From an uncultured Butyrivibrio sp. (GTDB taxonomy: Bacteria > Bacillota > Clostridia > Lachnospirales > Lachnospiraceae): 64,000 nt of DNA. Position numbers and translations under genes: made by a program. The notes beneath the pieces were generated by a model, which was not told the DNA's origin, made no database searches, and saw only the letters and a list, made by a program, of their open reading frames with translations. Positions within the stretch are counted from its first letter, which is position 1, and each line of letters starts with the position of its first letter. The stretch spans positions 1-64,000 of the forward strand of contig CAMENP010000005.1 in assembly GCA_945928575.1 (NCBI GenBank), read 5' to 3'. Of this stretch, positions 53,635 to 63,244 are shown one piece after another.

Positions 53635-56600
53635 CTATTTCTTAAGCGCGTAGAACGCTTCTATCTGTGCCTGTTCGCTTGAAAGTCCTTTTTCTTCCAT
53701 CTGGACTATCTGATTAAGCATCTTCTTATAATCATGTGGCATTATTTTCTTAAATTTAGGAAGATATTCACTGAAGTTATCAAGAATATGCTTGCCTTTT
53801 TCGGAATTGGTATATGCCACATGTTTCTGTATCATCTGTTTAAGTTCAAGGACATCATATTTATCCGTAACTTCTTCGGAACTTATAAGTTCTTTGTTAA
53901 GGTTAAGGTATAATTTATTATCCTCATCCAGAATATAAGCGATACCACCGCTCATACCGGCTGCAAAGTTCTTTCCGGTCTTACCGAGAACTACCACGCG
54001 GCCGCCGGTCATATATTCACATCCATGCTCGCCGACGCCCTCGACTACCGCTGTGGCGCCTGAGTTACGGACGCAGAAACGTTCTCCGGCAACACCGTTA
54101 ATGTACGCCTCACCGCTTGTAGCACCGTAAAGAGCGACATTACCGATAATTATATTTTCATCATATTTGAAATCCGAACTCTTAGGCGGGTATACGATAA
54201 GCTTGCCGCCCGAAAGTCCCTTACCGAAGTAATCGTTGGAATCTCCGACAAGTTCTATTGTAAGTCCCTTAGGAATAAAAGCACCGAAGCTCTGTCCGCC
54301 GTTACCGTTACATCTTATTGTATATGTGTCTTCATCAAGTCCGTCATTGTAAAGTCTTGTTATTTCAGAACCGAACATTGTACCGAAAGCACGGCTGTTT
54401 ACGTTGGTTACATCAAGTTCAATGCTCTTCTTCTGTTTTTTCTTAAGAGAAGGCATAAGTTCTTTAATAAGAACGGTTTCGTCAAGCGTCTTGTCGAGTT
54501 TAAAATCATATACATGTTTGTTGTAATATTCCATCTTTTCTGTTCCGGCATACGGATTGTCAAGAATGGCTGACAAATCGATTTTACCATGGCGCTCTGC
54601 ACTTCCGTCCTTTTTCTGGAAAAGCATATCTGTTCTTCCGCACATCTCGTCAAGTGTTCTGAATCCGAGTTTTGCCATATATTCACGGAGTTCTTCCGCA
54701 ACGAACCTCATGAAATTGATAACATACTCAGGTTTACCCGCGAATCTCTTTCTGAGTTCAGGGTTCTGTGTTGCAACGCCGACCGGACATGTATCAAGAT
54801 TACAAACACGCATCATTACGCATCCGAGTGTTACAAGCGGTGCGGTTGCAAATCCGAATTCCTCTGCTCCGAGAAGACATGCTATTGCGACATCACGGCC
54901 GTTCATAAGTTTACCGTCAGTCTCAACAATTACCTTGTTACGAAGATTATTCATGATAAGTGTTCTGTGTGTCTCGGCAAGTCCGAGTTCCCACGGAAGT
55001 CCGGCATTGTGGATCGAGCTTCCCGGTGCAGCACCTGTTCCTCCGTCATATCCGGATATAAGAATTACCTGCGCTCCGGCTTTGGCAACACCTGCCGCTA
55101 CCGTTCCGACTCCGGCCTCAGATACCAGCTTGACTGAAATTCTTGCCTGATTGTTGGCATTTTTCAAATCATATATAAGCTGCGCCAGATCTTCGATCGA
55201 ATATATGTCGTGATGAGGCGGCGGTGAGATAAGACTTACTCCAGGTGTTGAAAGTCTTGTCTTGGCAATCCACGGATATACTTTGCCGCCCGGAAGGTGT
55301 CCACCTTCTCCAGGCTTAGCGCCCTGCGCCATCTTAATCTGGATCTCGTTGGCACTTACAAGATATCTTGATGTAACACCGAAACGTCCGGATGCAACCT
55401 GTTTGATCGCTGAGCATTTATTAAGTCCGTCAGGTCCGACGGTAAGTCTCTCAATACTTTCTCCGCCTTCACCGCTGTTGGATCTTCCGTGAAGTGTGTT
55501 CATCGCAATTGCAAGTGTTTCGTGTGCTTCCTGAGAAATCGAACCATATGACATGGCGCCGGTCTTAAATCTCTTCACGATGGAATCAACACTCTCAACC
55601 TCTTCAATCGGAACGCCTTTCTCCGGGAATTTAAAGTCCATACAGCCTCTTAATGTGACAGGATCCATCTCTTCATTAATAAGGTGTGAATATTCCTTAA
55701 ATGTCTCATAATCACCGTTACGCGCTGCAAGCTGAAGAAGATGTATTGTCTGTGGATTATACAGATGTTCTTCCTTGCCGCTTCTTAATTTATGGCTTCC
55801 GACGCTGTCGAATGTCTCGTCTGCCGTAAGTCCGAGCGGATCAAATGCACGGCTGTGTCTCTCATTGACATCTTCTTCGATATCCTTAAGTGTGATACCT
55901 CCGATCCTGCTGACCGTTCCGGTAAAATATTTATCAATAACTTCCGGAGCAATACCTATTGCCTCGAAAATCTTTGAACCTTCATATGACTGTATTGTGG
56001 ATATACCCATTTTGGAGGCAATCTTGACGATTCCGGTAAGAATTGCCTTATTGTAATCCTCAACAGCCGCATAATAATCCTTGTCAAGGATGCCTATATT
56101 GATAAGTTCCTTGATCGTATCCTGCGCAAGATACGGGTTTACCGCACATGCACCGTAACCGAGAAGCGTTGCAAAATGATGTACCGTTCTCGGCTCGCCG
56201 CTTTCAAGAATAAGAGCGACACTGGTCTTTTTCTTGGTAACGACAAGATGCTGGTTCATGGCTGCGACTGCAAGAAGTGAAGGAATGGCAACTCTGTTGT
56301 CATCAACTCCGCGGTCCGTAAGGATAAGGATATTTGCTCCGTCTCCGTGTGCCCTGTCGGCTTCCACAAACATTCTGTCAATAGCTTTCTCAAGTGATGT
56401 ATTCTTGTAATATGTGATAGGAATTTCAGCAACCTTGAAGCCTTCCTTATCCATATTTTTGATTTTTAACAAATCCATATTGGTAAGTATCGGATTGTCG
56501 ACCCTGAGTACATGACAGTTCTCGGCCTTCTCCTCAAGGATGTTGCCGTCCTTACCTATATATACCGACGTTGCTGTGACTATTTTCTCACGGAGCGCAT

Positions 56601-58176
56601 CGATAGGCGGGTTGGTAACCTGCGCAAAAAGCTGTTTAAAATACTCAAACAAAGACGGTCTCTGCTTGGAAATCGGTGCTAACGGAGTATCAACACCCAT
56701 TGCCGCAATCGGTTCGGCGCCGGTCTTTGCCATATTGAGTATTGCTGAGTAAAAATCCTCATATGTGTATCCGAAGGCTTTCTGGAGTCTTGCGCGCTCA
56801 GTCTTATCATATTCGATAGCTTTCTTGTTAGGAATCTTAAGGTCACGCAGCATTACAAGATTATTATCAAGCCACTCACCGTAAGGCTTTCTTGTAGCGT
56901 ATTTGTTCTTAAGTTCCTCATCATCTATAACTCTTCCTTCAACCGTATCGACAAGAAGCATCTTGCCCGGATGAAGTCTCTCTTTGATCTTGATGTTGGA
57001 TGGGTCAATATCGAGGACACCCACCTCTGATGAAAGGACAAGGTAATCATCATTGGTAATATAATAACGTGAAGGTCTGAGTCCGTTACGGTCGAGAACC
57101 GCGCCCATGACATCGCCGTCCGAGAAAAGTATCGACGCAGGTCCGTCCCAAGGTTCCATCATAGTTGCATAATACTGATAGAAATCTCTTTTCTCAAGGC
57201 TTATAAGCTTATTGTTCATCCAAGGTTCCGGAATTGTGATCATAACGGCAAGAGGCAGGTCCATTCCGCTCATTACGAGGAATTCAAGTGTGTTATCAAG
57301 CATTGCCGAATCGGAGCCCTCGGTATTAACAACCGGTATAACCTTGTGCATACTGCCTTCAAAATACTTGCTCTTCATATTCTCTTCGCGGGCAAGCATC
57401 TTATCCGCATTACCCTTGATAGTATTAATCTCACCATTGTGTACAATGAATCTGTTAGGGTGAGCTCTTCTCCAGCTCGGATTGGTATTCGTACTGAATC
57501 TTGAGTGTACCGTCGCAATCGCAGATTCGTAATCCTTACTGCAAAGGTCAGGGAAGAAAGTTCTGAGCTGGTTTACCAGGAACATTCCCTTATATACTAT
57601 TGTTCTGCTTGAAAGAGATACGACATATGTATCGTCATTACTCTGTTCAAAAACCTTCCTTACAATATAAAGCTTTCTGTCAAACGGAAGTCCCTTCTCG
57701 CAATCCTCTGGTTTCTTAATAAAACACTGCATTATCGAAGGCATGACCTCAATAGCCTTGCTTCCGAGTACCTCAGGTCTTATCGGAACTTCTCTCCAAC
57801 CGAGGAATTCAAGATTCTCCTTCTCGACGATGTTCTCAAACATCTTCATGGCCTGTTTTCTCTTAAATTCATCCTGCGGGAAAAAGAACATTCCGACGCC
57901 GTACTCGCGTTCGCCGCCGATATCTATTCCAAGCTGTTTACATGCCTTGGAGAAAAATTTATGGGATACCTGAAGCATAATGCCGACACCGTCACCGGTC
58001 TTGCCTTCGGCATCCTTTCCTGCACGGTGTTCAAGGTTCTCTACAATGCTGAGTGCATTCTCAACCGTCTTATGAGTCTTGATTCCCTTGATATTAACGA
58101 TTGCACCGATACCACAGTTGTCATGTTCGAACTGTGGATTATACAATCCGTCGTTGTGTGTGTTATCGTAAATCAT
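53635..58176 (-). CDS. gltB: Glutamate synthase, large subunit
   Basis: Makes two glutamates from glutamine and 2-oxoglutarate, completing the GS-GOGAT cycle with glnA. From the ATG at 58176 ('MIYDNTHNDGLYNPQFEHDNCGIGAIVN') the protein is 1513 residues. Cys21 is the amidotransferase nucleophile, exposed after propeptide loss. The FMN/synthase domain has 'GEGGHLPGGKVYPWIAKTR' and 'LISGYDGGTGAAPGSSI'. The 3Fe-4S cysteines are in 'CVMMRVCNLDTCPVG'. The C-terminal GXGXG domain contains 'GNGGQSFGAFIPKGL' and 'GEAYINGVAGERF'. The 33-codon extension in the track spans the promoter and is rejected. Confidence 0.98.
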   Translation of the reverse strand: MIYDNTHNDGLYNPQFEHDNCGIGAIVNIKGIKTHKTVENALSIVENLEHRAGKDAEGKTGDGVGIMLQVSHKFFSKACKQLGIDIGGEREYGVGMFFFPQDEFKRKQAMKMFENIVEKENLEFLGWREVPIRPEVLGSKAIEVMPSIMQCFIKKPEDCEKGLPFDRKLYIVRKVFEQSNDDTYVVSLSSRTIVYKGMFLVNQLRTFFPDLCSKDYESAIATVHSRFSTNTNPSWRRAHPNRFIVHNGEINTIKGNADKMLAREENMKSKYFEGSMHKVIPVVNTEGSDSAMLDNTLEFLVMSGMDLPLAVMITIPEPWMNNKLISLEKRDFYQYYATMMEPWDGPASILFSDGDVMGAVLDRNGLRPSRYYITNDDYLVLSSEVGVLDIDPSNIKIKERLHPGKMLLVDTVEGRVIDDEELKNKYATRKPYGEWLDNNLVMLRDLKIPNKKAIEYDKTERARLQKAFGYTYEDFYSAILNMAKTGAEPIAAMGVDTPLAPISKQRPSLFEYFKQLFAQVTNPPIDALREKIVTATSVYIGKDGNILEEKAENCHVLRVDNPILTNMDLLKIKNMDKEGFKVAEIPITYYKNTSLEKAIDRMFVEADRAHGDGANILILTDRGVDDNRVAIPSLLAVAAMNQHLVVTKKKTSVALILESGEPRTVHHFATLLGYGACAVNPYLAQDTIKELINIGILDKDYYAAVEDYNKAILTGIVKIASKMGISTIQSYEGSKIFEAIGIAPEVIDKYFTGTVSRIGGITLKDIEEDVNERHSRAFDPLGLTADETFDSVGSHKLRSGKEEHLYNPQTIHLLQLAARNGDYETFKEYSHLINEEMDPVTLRGCMDFKFPEKGVPIEEVESVDSIVKRFKTGAMSYGSISQEAHETLAIAMNTLHGRSNSGEGGESIERLTVGPDGLNKCSAIKQVASGRFGVTSRYLVSANEIQIKMAQGAKPGEGGHLPGGKVYPWIAKTRLSTPGVSLISPPPHHDIYSIEDLAQLIYDLKNANNQARISVKLVSEAGVGTVAAGVAKAGAQVILISGYDGGTGAAPGSSIHNAGLPWELGLAETHRTLIMNNLRNKVIVETDGKLMNGRDVAIACLLGAEEFGFATAPLVTLGCVMMRVCNLDTCPVGVATQNPELRKRFAGKPEYVINFMRFVAEELREYMAKLGFRTLDEMCGRTDMLFQKKDGSAERHGKIDLSAILDNPYAGTEKMEYYNKHVYDFKLDKTLDETVLIKELMPSLKKKQKKSIELDVTNVNSRAFGTMFGSEITRLYNDGLDEDTYTIRCNGNGGQSFGAFIPKGLTIELVGDSNDYFGKGLSGGKLIVYPPKSSDFKYDENIIIGNVALYGATSGEAYINGVAGERFCVRNSGATAVVEGVGEHGCEYMTGGRVVVLGKTGKNFAAGMSGGIAYILDEDNKLYLNLNKELISSEEVTDKYDVLELKQMIQKHVAYTNSEKGKHILDNFSEYLPKFKKIMPHDYKKMLNQIVQMEEKGLSSEQAQIEAFYALKK

Positions 58177-58527
58177 TCTTCCCTGTCCTTTCCAAAAATT
58201 GATTATCTGTAATATACTACTGTTTTTTTCGCTTGTAAACAGGAATTTTTCGGGAATTGTCTGATTATTTGTCAATTTGAATTATTAAACATATTTTGTC
58301 TGACTATTCTATGAATTGATTTGTTGTTTTTTCTTCAAAAATTGATTCTCATCATCGTGTCAGGCTTATTTTCCTTAAAATAATAATGTCATTTTATTTC
58401 ATAATCGGTATTTCATGTCTTTGTCACTTATAATTATTAAGGAATTATGTTTTTATGATTAATTTCCTTGAACGCAGGTCTTACAGAAGGTAAAATAAAT
58501 ACATCATATTACGGAGTTGTAATCATA
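58177..58527. other. Divergent intergenic region gltB / DUF3810
   Basis: This AT-rich 351-bp region holds the gltB promoter near 58211-58239. An imperfect inverted repeat AAGGAAT...AATTTCCTT lies at 58439-58469 before the DUF3810 gene. No small gene is supported. A TATAAT at 58429 lacks a good -35 box. Confidence 0.6.
58211..58239 (-). promoter_or_regulatory. Promoter of gltBD
   Basis: The minus strand has TTTACA and TATATT with a 17-bp spacer, 35 bp before the gltB ATG. Confidence 0.65.
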
Positions 58528-59697
58528 ATGAAGAAATCAAGGCCTAAAGAATTAAAATTTATCAATTACAAGAGATATATAATTATATTGTCGATACTGC
58601 TCATTGCGCTCATATCGATAAATATCATGTTCAGGGTAAGCACTGTTTTTGCGCAGGCATACTGTACAAGCGTATATCCTAATGTTGTCAAAGTCATGGG
58701 AGCCGTAAGTTCCCTTGCGCCGTTTTCAATAATAGAAATTCTTATATATATTGCGGCCGCCATTGTGTTTTATGCCATTGTGCGTCTCGTAATAACGCTT
58801 GTGCGCAACCACAGCAAAGCCACGATCTGTTTTTTCACATACAGGTTGAAAAAATACCTGTTAAACCTTGCATGTATAGTTCTGGTATGCCTGCTTATAC
58901 TGAGTTTTAACTGTACCATATTATATCACAGACTTTCATTTACCGTATGCGCCAATATGAAACTTGAAGCGCACAGCGTGAATGAGCTCGCAGCTCTTTT
59001 TAAGATAATGGCGGCAGATACCGCCGACTTATCTGACAAGGTAGAACGAGATAATGACGGTGTATTCACCACCGGCAGTCTTGATGTCAACGAATTATGT
59101 GTCGATGCAATGCATGCAGTAAGGCAGAGTTATCCTTTTATGACCGATTATTATCCGAAAGCCAAGCCAATCCTTGCTTCCAGGCTTATGTCCGCCACCG
59201 GCATGGAAGGTTTCTATTCCCCTTTCACAATGGAAGCCAACTATAATTCCGACGTTCCGGACATTGATATACCTCATACAATCTGTCATGAGCTGGCTCA
59301 CCTAAGCGGTTTTATACATGAGGATGAAGCCAATTTCATCGGATATGCTGCCTGTATGGCGTCCGACAACGAATCGCTCCGATACAGTGCAAGCGTGGAA
59401 ATGCTGATATATGTAATGAATGAATTATATGATAATCTCTCATCCGAACATTACAGTGAACTCATAAGTACACTTGACCCGGGTGTGGTCACCGATATAA
59501 GGGCGCAGGGAGAGTATTGGAGAGAAGCCGGAAATATGTTTGGTGGAAGCCTTAACGATGCAGTCCAGTCAGCCAATGACACATATATAAAATTAAACGG
59601 TGACACAGAAGGCGATGTACGCTACTCCATGGTCACCGAGTTATTGATCGATTATTATTCTGATGAAATAAATGAAATCCTTGCAGCAAATAAGTGA
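58528..59697 (+). CDS. DUF3810 membrane protein with HExxH zinc-protease motif
   Basis: 389-residue membrane protein. Three helices lie in the first ~130 residues ('IIILSILLIALISINIMF', 'IIEILIYIAAAIVFYAIVRLVITLV', 'LLNLACIVLVCLLILSF'). The soluble part contains 'IPHTICHELAHLSGFIHEDEANFIGYAACM', a gluzincin-like HExxH with a downstream Glu. Protease activity is inferred, and no substrate is known. The ATG at 58528 is chosen over the track's upstream start; its CGGAG lies 11 nt away, rather far. It ends 2 bp from the convergent lipid kinase gene with no terminator between. Confidence 0.82.
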   Translation: MKKSRPKELKFINYKRYIIILSILLIALISINIMFRVSTVFAQAYCTSVYPNVVKVMGAVSSLAPFSIIEILIYIAAAIVFYAIVRLVITLVRNHSKATICFFTYRLKKYLLNLACIVLVCLLILSFNCTILYHRLSFTVCANMKLEAHSVNELAALFKIMAADTADLSDKVERDNDGVFTTGSLDVNELCVDAMHAVRQSYPFMTDYYPKAKPILASRLMSATGMEGFYSPFTMEANYNSDVPDIDIPHTICHELAHLSGFIHEDEANFIGYAACMASDNESLRYSASVEMLIYVMNELYDNLSSEHYSELISTLDPGVVTDIRAQGEYWREAGNMFGGSLNDAVQSANDTYIKLNGDTEGDVRYSMVTELLIDYYSDEINEILAANK

Positions 59698-59699
59698 TA

Positions 59700-60584
59700 T
59701 TATATCACAATATCTATTGCTTTATTGACAACGGATATTTCCACTCTCTGATGGGCATCTCCGTTCTCACCGTCAACCGTCCATTCAACGGCTTTATCGC
59801 TTTCTATCACTATTCTGTCAGTCTTAAAGCGTTCCACCATAGGGCTTTTCTGGGACTTTGACAGAAGCCCGGCCACTATCTGCTGGAGTTCAAGCGGAGA
59901 AGCCGGTTCTTTAACCAGTGTCACTTCAAAAAGTCCGTCATCAAGTTCCACGTCCTTACCGCTTATACCTTTCATTCCGCCGACTGAGCGTGAATTGGAA
60001 ATCATTCCGTATATATAACTTCCTTTCATCTCTATTTCATTGCTTCTGATCGTCAGATAATATGCTTTGATGTTAGAGAGACTTTTAAGGCTTTCAAATA
60101 CATACGCCTGATGTCCCAGAACATTTTTCACATTCTGAGGTGTCTTATATGAGACATCTGTAAACAACCCGAAAGCAGCAACATAATTGAAATACCTTCC
60201 GTTCATAAGACCTATGTCATACGACATAACCTCACCCTCTGATATCTTGGCCGCAGCCTTAACCATATTCTTGGGAATACCGAGTGTCGTTGCAAAATCA
60301 TTTGTGGATCCCGCCGGTATATATCCAAGAACCGGCCGCTTATTGATATGTGTCATCATAGCCGAGATAACTTCATTAAGAGTGCCGTCTCCGCCGCTGC
60401 ACACTATCATATCATACAATCCGTCGGCCTCGCATACACGGTCATATCCATCCATCGCATGCTGGGTCGGATATGAAGTAACCATATATCCGTTTCTGGT
60501 AAAAATATCAATTATTTCCATGAGCTTATTTTTGATAAGCCCTTTGCCTGAATGTGAATTATAAACAAATAGTAATTTTTTCAT
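59700..60584 (-). CDS. Diacylglycerol/lipid kinase family protein (DagK/YegS-like)
   Basis: Likely phosphorylates a membrane lipid such as diacylglycerol. The nucleotide loop is 'IVCSGGDGTLNEVISAMM', followed by 'PVLGYIPAGSTNDFATTLGIP', both diagnostic. The N-terminus 'KLLFVYNSHSGKGLIKNKLMEII' also fits. At 294 residues it is standard length. It is the third gene of a beta-CASP - LicD - kinase transcript, 20 bp after licD-like. Confidence 0.93.
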   Translation of the reverse strand: MKKLLFVYNSHSGKGLIKNKLMEIIDIFTRNGYMVTSYPTQHAMDGYDRVCEADGLYDMIVCSGGDGTLNEVISAMMTHINKRPVLGYIPAGSTNDFATTLGIPKNMVKAAAKISEGEVMSYDIGLMNGRYFNYVAAFGLFTDVSYKTPQNVKNVLGHQAYVFESLKSLSNIKAYYLTIRSNEIEMKGSYIYGMISNSRSVGGMKGISGKDVELDDGLFEVTLVKEPASPLELQQIVAGLLSKSQKSPMVERFKTDRIVIESDKAVEWTVDGENGDAHQRVEISVVNKAIDIVI

Positions 60585-60604
60585 TGCCCACCTCTGTAAA
60601 AAAA

Positions 60605-61474
60605 CTAATCGTTAATTATCCTTTCGCCATCCCCGAAATCAAGTATATAAGGGAAATGCGTCTTACGTTTCTCGACCGGCGGAAGCTGCATATAAGTATC
60701 GCCAAAGAAATTACGCAGCATTCCCTTCATATCCCTTGGGAAATTAAGTTCAACATCTTCAAACTTCCATTTTCTGCACGGAAATGTCCTGCGCTTGTAT
60801 AACATATTAGTGTTGGCATCAGTATCGCACGGATATCCGAACCTCTTTGTCTCGGTATTATTATACATAGTGCATATTGATTTACATTTTCTGTATAATG
60901 CCTTCTTATCGATTCTTAAGAATACCATCGCATGATGTACGAACTTACATATTGCCTTGATAACCGCGCCCAGAAGTCCTGTCTGGAATATCACCGGCTC
61001 AGGTATGCTTCTCAATATAAGAAGTTTTGAGAAAAACCACGCTCTCCATTTCTGAATAAAAAACAGAAAATCATTGTCCGGGTAATTATCATATGCATAT
61101 ATATCAAGGAAGATACCCAAATCACAATTGATATTCTTAAGTGCATTCTCCACAAACTTTGTGCCTCGTATACACAGTCTGGTCGTCATAAGCGGAAAAT
61201 TCGGATTATGTTCGGCATTCAGGACATAATATTTATCGCCCATCTGCTCTTCAACCAGCTTAATGAACTTCTCATAATCTTCACGCGGAAGAGCAATGTC
61301 AATATCATCATCCCACGGAATGAATCCGCCATGCCTTATTGCACCTATTCCGGTTCCCGCTACTCCAAAATAACGGAGCCCGTTCTCATCACATATTTTC
61401 ATGAAATCCTTAAGGATTCCCATCTCCATCGACTGCAGACGCTTAAGTTCCTTATCTTCATAAAACTTTGGCAT
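60605..61474 (-). CDS. LicD family transferase
   Basis: LicD proteins are nucleotidyltransferase-fold enzymes that add phosphocholine or related phospho-groups to surface glycans. The hallmark 'YFGVAGTGIGAIRHGGFIPWDDDIDIALPREDYEKF' lies at about 34-70, with the metal-binding DDDID. The remainder ('RTFPCRKWKFEDVELNFPRDMKGMLRNFFGDTYMQLPP') is also typical. No choline-uptake genes are near, so the transferred group is unknown. Neighbours suggest a membrane or envelope lipid/glycan role. Confidence 0.92.
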   Translation of the reverse strand: MPKFYEDKELKRLQSMEMGILKDFMKICDENGLRYFGVAGTGIGAIRHGGFIPWDDDIDIALPREDYEKFIKLVEEQMGDKYYVLNAEHNPNFPLMTTRLCIRGTKFVENALKNINCDLGIFLDIYAYDNYPDNDFLFFIQKWRAWFFSKLLILRSIPEPVIFQTGLLGAVIKAICKFVHHAMVFLRIDKKALYRKCKSICTMYNNTETKRFGYPCDTDANTNMLYKRRTFPCRKWKFEDVELNFPRDMKGMLRNFFGDTYMQLPPVEKRKTHFPYILDFGDGERIIND

Positions 61475-61492
61475 ATCAACCTCCGAATAAAT

Positions 61493-63088
61493 TTATCTGT
61501 CCCATTTGTCGCAAAGGGAATTAATCTGGTCGGCAAATTTTGCAAGATCCTTGTTAGCGCCGCCTTCATTATGTCTTATAACAGTCATAAGTCTTCTGCC
61601 CGCTGCCACAAGACGTTCAAACACATCCGAAGCCTTTCTGACAACCGGTTTAACCTTACGCTTACCTACGCCTTCACGTATGCACGTTCCGTCAATAAGA
61701 TTATAACTGCATCCGCTGAAAGGCGCAACCGCATCCAGTCCGTGTTCATCTATAAGACACTTCGTGAATCCTTCGCACACATCGCTTTCGCCGTGTACAA
61801 CAAATACCTTGGAAGGCTTCGGATCAAATGCTTCTATCCATTTGATAAGACCTGCCTTATCGGCATGGCCGCTTACGCCCTCAAGTTTCACAATATCCGC
61901 TTCCACATCTATGGTCTCGCCGAAAAGCTTTACCTCCGATGCGCCTTCAAGAAGCGCACGTCCAAGGGTTCCGTTAGCCTGGTATCCTACGAATACAATC
62001 GTACTCTCCTTACGCCAGAGATTATGCTTAAGGTGATGTCTTATACGTCCGGCTTCACACATTCCCGATGCCGATATGATAACTTTAGGCTTGCTGTCAA
62101 AATTAATTGCCATGGAATCATTACTCGTAACCGAGAGCATAAGTCCCGGAAACTGCAATGGGTTGATACCCTGCGCAACAAGTTCCATCGCTTCTTCATC
62201 AAAGCAGCATTCCTTATTACGGTTAAAAACCTGTGTGGCTTCGACCGCAAGCGGGCTGTCGACATATACCTGGAATCCGTCATGTCCGTGAATAAGATTC
62301 TCTTCCTTAATACGTCTGAAATAATAAAGCATTTCCTGTGTTCTTCCGACTGCAAACGACGGAATGACCACATTACCGCCCCTGTCAAATGTTCTCTGTG
62401 TAATATCGGCCAGTTCCTTTACATAGTCGACCGATGCATTATGATAGCGGTCACCGTATGTGGATTCCATAACAACATAATCAGCTTCCGTTATGTACTT
62501 CGGATCCTTGATTATCGGCCTGTTTACATTACCGATATCGCCTGAAAATACTATTTTCCTGGTATACGGGCCTTCGGTTATCCACATCTCAATGCTCGCC
62601 GAACCAAGAAGATGTCCCGCGTCCGAAAATCTCACATCTATGCCCGGCGCAAGCTCAATCTTATCATCGTAATTACAAGGTACAAGAAATTCGAGTACAC
62701 CCTCTGCATCATTAAGGGTATACATAGGTTCAACCAGTTCCCTGCCGGCACGCTTGGCTTTACGATTCTTCCATTCTGCCTCGGTCTCCTGAATATGTGC
62801 CGAATCCTTAAGCATAATACGGCATAAGTCAACCGTTGCCTCGGTTGCAAGAATAGAGCCTCTGAATCCTCTGGCATACAGAAGCGGAAGAAGTCCCGAA
62901 TGATCTATATGTGCATGTGTCAAAAGCACATAATCAATATCCGGCACATTCATAGGAAGTTCCTGATTCTCATAATCGTCTGTTCCCTGCTCCATTCCGC
63001 AGTCAATAAGGATGTTCTTGTCGCAGGCCTGAATAACGTGGCAGCTGCCGGTAACTTCATGGTCAGCTCCGATAAAAGTAATTTCCAT
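61493..63088 (-). CDS. Metallo-beta-lactamase / beta-CASP RNase-like protein
   Basis: Predicted zinc-dependent ribonuclease of the CPSF73/RNase J superfamily. The MBL zinc motif is 'LLTHAHIDHSGLLPLLY' (HxHxDH), with 'DAGHLLGSASIEMWITE' and 'VFSGDIGNVNRP' as later ligands. The beta-CASP part has 'VVIPSFAVGRTQEMLYYF' and 'VIISASGMCEAGRIRHHLKHNL'. The RMMBL end has 'KLEGVSGHADKAGLIKWI' and 'VFVVHGESD'. The ATG at 63088 follows GGAGGGG; the earlier ATG in the track overlaps that site. At 531 residues it matches this clade. It heads a three-gene operon. Confidence 0.94.
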   Translation of the reverse strand: MEITFIGADHEVTGSCHVIQACDKNILIDCGMEQGTDDYENQELPMNVPDIDYVLLTHAHIDHSGLLPLLYARGFRGSILATEATVDLCRIMLKDSAHIQETEAEWKNRKAKRAGRELVEPMYTLNDAEGVLEFLVPCNYDDKIELAPGIDVRFSDAGHLLGSASIEMWITEGPYTRKIVFSGDIGNVNRPIIKDPKYITEADYVVMESTYGDRYHNASVDYVKELADITQRTFDRGGNVVIPSFAVGRTQEMLYYFRRIKEENLIHGHDGFQVYVDSPLAVEATQVFNRNKECCFDEEAMELVAQGINPLQFPGLMLSVTSNDSMAINFDSKPKVIISASGMCEAGRIRHHLKHNLWRKESTIVFVGYQANGTLGRALLEGASEVKLFGETIDVEADIVKLEGVSGHADKAGLIKWIEAFDPKPSKVFVVHGESDVCEGFTKCLIDEHGLDAVAPFSGCSYNLIDGTCIREGVGKRKVKPVVRKASDVFERLVAAGRRLMTVIRHNEGGANKDLAKFADQINSLCDKWDR

Positions 63089-63176
63089 GTGCCCCTCCAT
63101 ATAATATATTATAGTTCAGCTATTAACTGTTCAGGCTTTTATTTTACCATATTTTTACAAAAAAATAAATACTATA

Positions 63177-63206
63177 TTTATAAGCCGGTGCTTCTTGTGT
63201 TATAAT
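63177..63206 (+). promoter_or_regulatory. Putative extended -10 promoter of PAP2 gene
   Basis: TGTTATAAT (extended -10, TGnTATAAT) lies 38 bp before the ATG. A weak TTTATA sits 18 bp upstream of the -10. Confidence 0.55.
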
Positions 63207-63244
63207 GTTTTTATCAATTAAATCACCTGACGAAAGGAGCATTT

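Noticed and set aside
61208-62545. 445-aa plus-strand ORF
   Set aside because: Antisense shadow of the licD-like and beta-CASP genes; its residues do not resemble any family and the opposite frame has clear catalytic motifs.
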